A DNA stretch of 17,735 nucleotides from the NCBI GenBank assembly GCA_026645635.1, contig JAPKMV010000009.1:1-17735 (forward strand), in the 5' to 3' direction. The notes beneath the pieces were generated by a model. The model saw only the letters and a list, made by a program, of their open reading frames with translations. It searched no databases and was not told the DNA's origin. A program made the translations under genes and the position numbers. This document shows, in pieces, positions 14,084-17,735 of the stretch. The first letter of the stretch is position 1; each line of letters starts with the position of its first letter. The DNA is from Caldilineaceae bacterium. Its GTDB lineage: Bacteria > Chloroflexota > Anaerolineae > Caldilineales > Caldilineaceae.

Positions 14084-15352
14084 ATGGATGAGGAACAGTC
14101 ATCTTCACTGCATCCTTCCATGACCAGCCCGCCTGCGCCGCCCCCCACCCTACGCACCCACTTCGTTAGTTTTGGCCTGTTTCTGTTTCTACTGACCCCA
14201 CTCCTCTTGTTTGGCAGCGGCTGCCCTGGCTGCAACTGTTCGCCTTTCCCTTCAGGCGGTGAAATTGGACTGGTTGCCGTGCGTTCTGCCGACGTCGGCG
14301 AGGCGAGTCTGTTCCTCGATGTGCTCGCCACCGGCGTCTTCACGCCGACCGGTGGCGGCCAAATCATCGCGGATGGTGAGACGGAGCCGGCGGCCGTGGA
14401 TCTGAACCTGCTGGCGGCGGAGGGCTATGTAGGCGTGCGCGTGCCGCATGCACCGCCCACCTACACCGTCAGCACGATCATGGCCGGCATGACCCCCGGT
14501 GCACCCGGCGCACAGTTCCGCTACGTTGCGCCACCCACCAACCAGATCGCCACCACTGTTCCGGTTACACTGACGCGCCGCCCCGAGCTGGAAGCAGCGC
14601 TCAATGCGCGCTTCCCGATTACAGACGGGCGTTCGCACTGGGAAGTCTGGTGGCTCCCCGATGGCGCGGCGCTGCCTCTGCCGGACGGTCCGTTCCGGCT
14701 GGTCAATGAGTTCCCGGCGCCCTTCTCATTTGAGTTCCAGGCTGATTTTGGCGATGAGGCAGTGGATTCGTGCAGCGGCTGTCCTTTCCAATACGTTGTC
14801 TTCGATGGCGCCACGCTGCTTGGGCCGTTTGACGGCGCCGTCGTCTACAGCAACGACCAAGGGCGCCCGCTGGCGCTCTTTGGCACGCACTGCACCCACT
14901 TCCCGCCGAATGCCGTCATGGTCAACGCCGCGCTGCTTGCACCCAGCCAGCCCTACACCTTCACCTTCTGCCTGGAGAACTATGACACTATCACCCAGAC
15001 CTTTGCGGTGGACATCACCTCGGAGCAAAGTTGGGCCTACACGTTCCACACCCAGGCGGTGGTGGATTTCGGCGGCCAGGCGCCGCCGGCAGTGCCAGTG
15101 GGATCAGCGCCGTTCCAGGTGCAGGTGAGCGGCGCAACCGAGTTTACTCCGGGGATGTTGGTCATTCATGCCGTGAGTGCGCCGACGTTCACGGCGGGCG
15201 CCAGCATCCGCGAGACCTTGCGGGTGGGGGCGCAGTCAACGCTCAGCCCGACGCTGCGCGCAGATACGGCTGCTGTCGGCTTCTCGATGCAGTTCGATCC
15301 CCAGCTAAATGCTGAGCGCAAGACCTACTTGCCCACCATCACGAAGGACTAA
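14084..15352 (+). CDS. Exported Cys-containing beta-rich protein of unknown function
   Basis: A 422-aa protein that I do not recognise. A hydrophobic segment at about 28-45 ends in GSGC at 44-47, which resembles but does not satisfy a lipobox because Leu is missing at -3. A CPGCNC cluster follows at 47-52. The rest is beta-rich with few charges, typical of extracellular proteins, with further Cys at 230/233, 270 and 296. It ends in ERKTYLPTITKD; short YLP-type tails close many Chloroflexota exported proteins as I recall, so it may carry a cell-surface or export signal. AAAGGAG lies 6 bp before the ATG, which also has an upstream -10. Directly downstream are a strong hairpin and an Lgt-like gene, but no functional tie is shown. 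Confidence 0.75.
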   Translation: MDEEQSSSLHPSMTSPPAPPPTLRTHFVSFGLFLFLLTPLLLFGSGCPGCNCSPFPSGGEIGLVAVRSADVGEASLFLDVLATGVFTPTGGGQIIADGETEPAAVDLNLLAAEGYVGVRVPHAPPTYTVSTIMAGMTPGAPGAQFRYVAPPTNQIATTVPVTLTRRPELEAALNARFPITDGRSHWEVWWLPDGAALPLPDGPFRLVNEFPAPFSFEFQADFGDEAVDSCSGCPFQYVVFDGATLLGPFDGAVVYSNDQGRPLALFGTHCTHFPPNAVMVNAALLAPSQPYTFTFCLENYDTITQTFAVDITSEQSWAYTFHTQAVVDFGGQAPPAVPVGSAPFQVQVSGATEFTPGMLVIHAVSAPTFTAGASIRETLRVGAQSTLSPTLRADTAAVGFSMQFDPQLNAERKTYLPTITKD

Positions 15353-15367
15353 GTTCAACCGATGATG

Positions 15368-15404
15368 CACTGCTTGCCGGCGTCGCCCCCGCCGGCAAGC
15401 AGTG
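15368..15404 (+). terminator. Perfect 15-bp GC-rich hairpin
   Basis: CACTGCTTGCCGGCG at 15368-15382 pairs exactly with 15390-15404 around a 7-nt loop. It starts 15 bp after the stop of the exported-protein gene and ends 30 bp before the Lgt-like gene. No U-run follows, so it may stabilise the upstream message's 3' end or attenuate read-through. It is not word-repetitive like the other hairpins here. Confidence 0.65.
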
Positions 15405-15434
15405 TGCCGCTATCTGCCACGAGGATGACAGCCG

Positions 15435-16214
15435 ATGCTGCCGACGATCACCATCTTCAACGCCGCGATCAACGTCTACATCGCCTGCGCCGCGCTGGGG
15501 CTGTTCGCTGGCGTTGCCATTGCCTATGTGCGCTTGCTGCGCCTGGGGCGGCCCATCGCCATCGTGCGCCTGGGCATTGCGCTGACGATCGGCGCCGGTT
15601 TCACCACGATGGTTGCCGCCACGCTGCTGATCAACGGCTGGCGGCAGTTCCAGGCAGGCGGTGCTCTGCCGGCGGATGGGTACGAGGGCGTGAGCGTGCT
15701 GTGGGCGTTGGTCGGCGGCATGGCGGCCGGCGTTGCGATCTGCCGCTGGCAGCGCGCTCCTGTCCTGCGCGTCTTTGATCTGGCGATCCTGGGCGTGCCC
15801 CTGGCCCAGGCAATCGGTCGCGTCGGTTGCTGGGCCGCCGGTTGCTGCTATGGCAAAGAGACCGAGCATTGGCTCGGCGTCCATGCCCCGGACGATGCCG
15901 GCCACTGGGAGGATCGCTACCCCACGCAGTTGATCAGTGCGGTGGCCAACCTGGGCATCTTCTTTGTGTTGTGGTTCGTGGACCGCCGCAGCTATCGCGC
16001 CGACGGTACGCGCCAGCCGTGGGCATTCGACGGGATGCTCACGCTGCTTTATGTCATGCTCTTTGCGGCCAAACGCTTCTTCATTGCACTGCTGCGCGAC
16101 AGCGGCGCCCCGCTGCTCGGCCCCTTCAACTGGATGCAGATCAGCGCGCTCCTGGCCATCGGCCTTGCCGCGCTGCTCTGGGCGCGCACGAGAAGAGGGA
16201 TGGCAAATTTCTAA
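15435..16214 (+). CDS. Lgt-like prolipoprotein diacylglyceryl transferase family protein with Cys-rich signature
   Basis: A 259-aa polytopic membrane protein, about seven spans. Lgt moves diacylglycerol from phosphatidylglycerol to the lipobox Cys of prolipoproteins. The Lgt signature position here reads GRVGCWAAGCCYG at 128-140: Arg129 is kept, but the canonical Asn and Glu of the GRIGNFxNGE motif are Cys132 and Cys137, and the His of the HGG motif earlier is absent (VGG at 93-95). RYPTQL at 161-166 and FIALLRDSG at 216-224 match the later family blocks. Such Cys variants are annotated as Lgt-family, but I cannot say they are active on lipoproteins. GAGGA lies 9 bp before the ATG. The stop TAA is the first triplet of the downstream repeat. 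Confidence 0.75.
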   Translation: MLPTITIFNAAINVYIACAALGLFAGVAIAYVRLLRLGRPIAIVRLGIALTIGAGFTTMVAATLLINGWRQFQAGGALPADGYEGVSVLWALVGGMAAGVAICRWQRAPVLRVFDLAILGVPLAQAIGRVGCWAAGCCYGKETEHWLGVHAPDDAGHWEDRYPTQLISAVANLGIFFVLWFVDRRSYRADGTRQPWAFDGMLTLLYVMLFAAKRFFIALLRDSGAPLLGPFNWMQISALLAIGLAALLWARTRRGMANF

Positions 16215-16311
16215 TTGTCAATTGTCAATTGTCAATGGCTAATTGCCAATGAAAGGCCGCTTCTCATAAACAACTGGCAATTGGCAATTGGCAATCAACC
16301 ATTGACAATTA
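16212..16311. repeat. CAATTG-word inverted repeat joining two convergent stop codons
   Basis: Words of AATTGTC on the left and GGCAATT on the right form an imperfect palindrome. The best pairing is 16227-16250 with 16287-16310, 24 bp with two mismatches (G-U pairs if read from the minus strand). The element begins at the TAA of the Lgt-like gene (plus) and ends at the TAA of the moaD-moaE gene (minus): both strands read TAATTGTCAAT from their stop codon. It is likely a bidirectional terminator. Confidence 0.7.
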
Positions 16312-17025
16312 CCCATCGATCATCAGTTCCGGCTGGCGCGGGCCTTCCACCCAGACTGAGCCGTCGGACCAGTTTTCCTCTTTCCAAATAGGGACGATGG
16401 CCTTGAGCCGCTCGATGGCATAGCTGCACGCGTCGAAACAGCCGTCGCCGCGGTGGGGCGTCGCCACGGCGATCACCACGCTCGGCTCGCCGATCTCCAG
16501 CCGGCCGGTGCGGTGAAGGATGCTCACATCCAGCACTTTGGGCCAGCGCTCCTGTATCTCGGCGCCGATGCTCGCCAGCATGCGCTCGGCCATCTCGCTG
16601 TACGCCTCGTAGTTGAGAAAATCCGTCCCGCGCACGCCGTCGCCGGTGGCGGTTGCCCCGCGCACCACGCCGGCAAAGGTGACGATGGCGCCGCAGTCCG
16701 GGCGCGTCACCCGCTGCGCCACGTCGTCCAGGGAGAGCGGCTGATCGGTGATCTGGAAGCGCTTGGGCGATGCGGCCTCGGCGCCGCCCGACACCGGCGG
16801 GAAGATCGCCAACTCGTCGCCAGCGCGCAGCACCTGGTCGCCCGCCGCGTATTCCTGGTTGATCGCCGCGTAATAGGTGCGCGTGCTGATATTCAAGTGC
16901 GGATAGCGGGTGTTAAGCGCGGCCAGCGCCTCGCGCAGCGTGGCCCCCTCCGGCACTTCCAGCGGCTGACTCGACCAGCCCGCCACCTGTCGCAGCGTCG
17001 CAAACAATCGCACATTGATTTCCAT
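16309..17025 (-). CDS. MoaD-MoaE fusion, molybdopterin synthase
   Basis: A 238-aa fusion of both molybdopterin synthase subunits. MoaD-like beta-grasp domain at 1-81 ([16 protein letters not shown] start) ends in PPVSGG at 76-81. MoaE domain at about 88-238 has TFAGVVRG at 116-123, [10 protein letters not shown] at 171-180, [11 protein letters not shown] at 190-200 and the catalytic-type Lys208 and Lys215 in [14 protein letters not shown]. The enzyme inserts two sulfurs into cyclic pyranopterin monophosphate. MoaD works through a C-terminal Gly-Gly thiocarboxylate; here that Gly-Gly is internal, so cleavage after Gly81 or another sulfur route is needed. MoaX of Mycobacterium tuberculosis is a known fusion of this kind. 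It follows moaC in the same direction. Its ribosome site is GAGA from the intercistronic repeat. Confidence 0.9.
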   Translation of the reverse strand: MEINVRLFATLRQVAGWSSQPLEVPEGATLREALAALNTRYPHLNISTRTYYAAINQEYAAGDQVLRAGDELAIFPPVSGGAEAASPKRFQITDQPLSLDDVAQRVTRPDCGAIVTFAGVVRGATATGDGVRGTDFLNYEAYSEMAERMLASIGAEIQERWPKVLDVSILHRTGRLEIGEPSVVIAVATPHRGDGCFDACSYAIERLKAIVPIWKEENWSDGSVWVEGPRQPELMIDG

Positions 17026-17027
17026 GT

Positions 17028-17113
17028 CAATCTCTCAATCTCTCAATCTCCCAATCTCCAATCTCTAATCTCCAATCTCTGAAACGAGATTGGAGATTAG
17101 AGATTGGAGATTA
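17028..17113. repeat. Perfect 27-bp hairpin of CCAATCT words between moaC and moaD-moaE
   Basis: 17053-17079 and 17086-17112 are exact inverted copies with a 6-nt loop (TGAAAC). The arms consist of CCAATCT/CTAATCT words that continue as a tandem CAATCTCT tract down to 17028. On the minus strand it starts at the moaC stop TAA (17113-17111) and ends two bases before the moaD-moaE ATG, so it fills the whole intercistronic space and supplies the GAGA ribosome site. It could reduce read-through or protect the moaC message. Confidence 0.75.
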
Positions 17114-17584
17114 TTCTATCCTCCGCCACTCCCCCGACTTACCGCCCTGTTTCTCCAGCAGGCGGATGTCGCCGATGGTCATCGTCTTTTCCAGCGCCTT
17201 GGCCATGTCGTAGATCGTCAGCGCGGCCACGCTCACCGCGGTGAGGGCTTCCATCTCCACGCCGGTTTGGCCGTGGCAGCGCACGGTCGCGTTGATGCGC
17301 ACACAGCCGGCCGCCTCGTCGATAGCAAATTCCACCGTCACCTTGCTCAGCAGCAGCGTGTGACAGAGGGGGATCAGGTCGGGTGTGCGCTTGGCGGCCA
17401 TGATGCCGGCGATGCGCGCCGCGGCCAGTACGTCGCCTTTGGGAACCGCGCCGTCGCGAATTGCGGCCAGCGTCGCCGGCTGCATGTAGACCGCGCCGGC
17501 CGCCACCGCGCTGCGGCTCGTCACCTGCTTGTCACCCACATCCACCATTTGGGCGTTGCCCCGCTCGTCCAAGTGTGTCAGCAT
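17111..17584 (-). CDS. moaC: Cyclic pyranopterin monophosphate synthase MoaC
   Basis: A 157-aa protein of normal length for MoaC, which with the radical-SAM enzyme MoaA makes cyclic pyranopterin monophosphate, the first intermediate of molybdenum cofactor synthesis. Conserved residues are present: Lys49-Gly-Asp51, PLCHTL at 72-77 with Cys74 and His75, [20 protein letters not shown] at 108-127 with Glu110, Glu112 and Asp126, then Lys129 and the KQGGKSG tail at 145-151. AAGGA lies 7 bp before the ATG. The moaD-moaE gene follows in the same direction after a hairpin; moaA and moeA are not in the window and may lie beyond its right end or elsewhere. Confidence 0.95.
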   Translation of the reverse strand: MLTHLDERGNAQMVDVGDKQVTSRSAVAAGAVYMQPATLAAIRDGAVPKGDVLAAARIAGIMAAKRTPDLIPLCHTLLLSKVTVEFAIDEAAGCVRINATVRCHGQTGVEMEALTAVSVAALTIYDMAKALEKTMTIGDIRLLEKQGGKSGEWRRIE

Positions 17585-17596
17585 CGTCCCATCCTT

Positions 17597-17716
17597 CGTA
17601 GGTCACGTTTGCAACGTGACGTATTCCCATGACGAAATCATGTCACGTCGTAGGTCACGTTTGCAACGTGACGTATTCTCACGGCGAAATTATGTCACGT
17701 TACAAACGTGACATAC
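17597..17716. repeat. Two 52-bp tandem repeats plus a partial inverted copy
   Basis: 17597-17648 and 17649-17700 are direct copies differing at about four positions. Each holds a short palindrome, TCACGTT-TGC-AACGTGA (17603-17619 in the first copy), and ends in ATGTCACGT. A third piece at about 17691-17716 is the inverted form (TATGTCACGT next to ACGTGACATA). It lies directly upstream of moaC, whose ribosome site starts just outside the first copy. No known transposable element or riboswitch is recognised. Confidence 0.65.
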
Positions 17717-17735
17717 GGTGCGGGTGTCGCGTTGC

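Noticed and set aside
12366..14108. 580-codon open frame antisense to the kinase gene
   Set aside because: It mirrors the codon bias of the Gln/Arg-rich coiled-coil gene and starts in the next gene; the kinase strand has clear domains, this strand none.
16212..16311. Terminal inverted repeats of an insertion sequence
   Set aside because: Nothing but 36 bp of loop lies between the arms and no transposase gene exists in the window.
17597..17716. Possible CRISPR array
   Set aside because: Only two copies, directly abutting with no spacers, and the unit is itself partly palindromic; no cas genes are near.

Overview
The window is GC-rich bacterial chromosome, densely coding, with 14 protein genes that I can support and no tRNA, rRNA, CRISPR array, insertion sequence or phage gene. 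The best guess for the host is a filamentous Chloroflexota bacterium (Anaerolineae/Caldilineae-like). This rests on three things: a surface protein with a short N-terminal Cys cluster, one membrane span, Pro/Thr-rich linkers and Ig-like domains; a secreted protein ending in a YLP-type tail; and intergenic gaps filled with short-word inverted repeats. All three are recalled as common in that phylum, so the placement is inference.

Layout. 113-4469 (minus) is a probable operon reading tRNA CCA-adding enzyme -> Cys-cluster/TM/Ig-like surface protein (ATGA overlap) -> small XRE-type regulator (6 bp gap) -> membrane-anchored dienelactone hydrolase. 4608-5714 (plus) is a secreted NodB-type polysaccharide deacetylase, divergent from the CCA gene across a region with a perfect 16-bp palindrome. 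5882-6757 (minus) is an EamA/DMT transporter, divergent from an unrecognised two-span membrane protein (6858-7610) across a perfect 29-nt palindrome. 7651-8814 (minus) is an enolase-superfamily sugar-acid dehydratase-like enzyme. 8980-9708 (minus) is an unknown seven-span membrane protein.

9912-13934 (plus) is the most distinctive locus: a VWA protein, a PP2C-type phosphatase and an atypical protein kinase fused to a membrane hairpin, coiled coils and a helix-hairpin-helix module. It matches the organisation of the E. coli yegL-yegK-yegI genes and of the TerY-type VWA/phosphatase/kinase triads. A strong extended -10 promoter stands in front. The expected logic is a kinase/phosphatase pair scaffolded by the metal-dependent VWA protein, acting on an unknown target.

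14084-16214 (plus) holds an exported protein of unknown function and an Lgt-like membrane protein whose signature loop is Cys-rich instead of canonical. 16309-17584 (minus) holds molybdopterin genes: moaC and a moaD-moaE fusion.

Between genes, at least eight gaps carry imperfect to perfect inverted or tandem repeats made of 6-9 nt words. The words differ from gap to gap and in several cases begin on a stop codon. This recurrent architecture, not a named element, is the main unexplained structure in the window.
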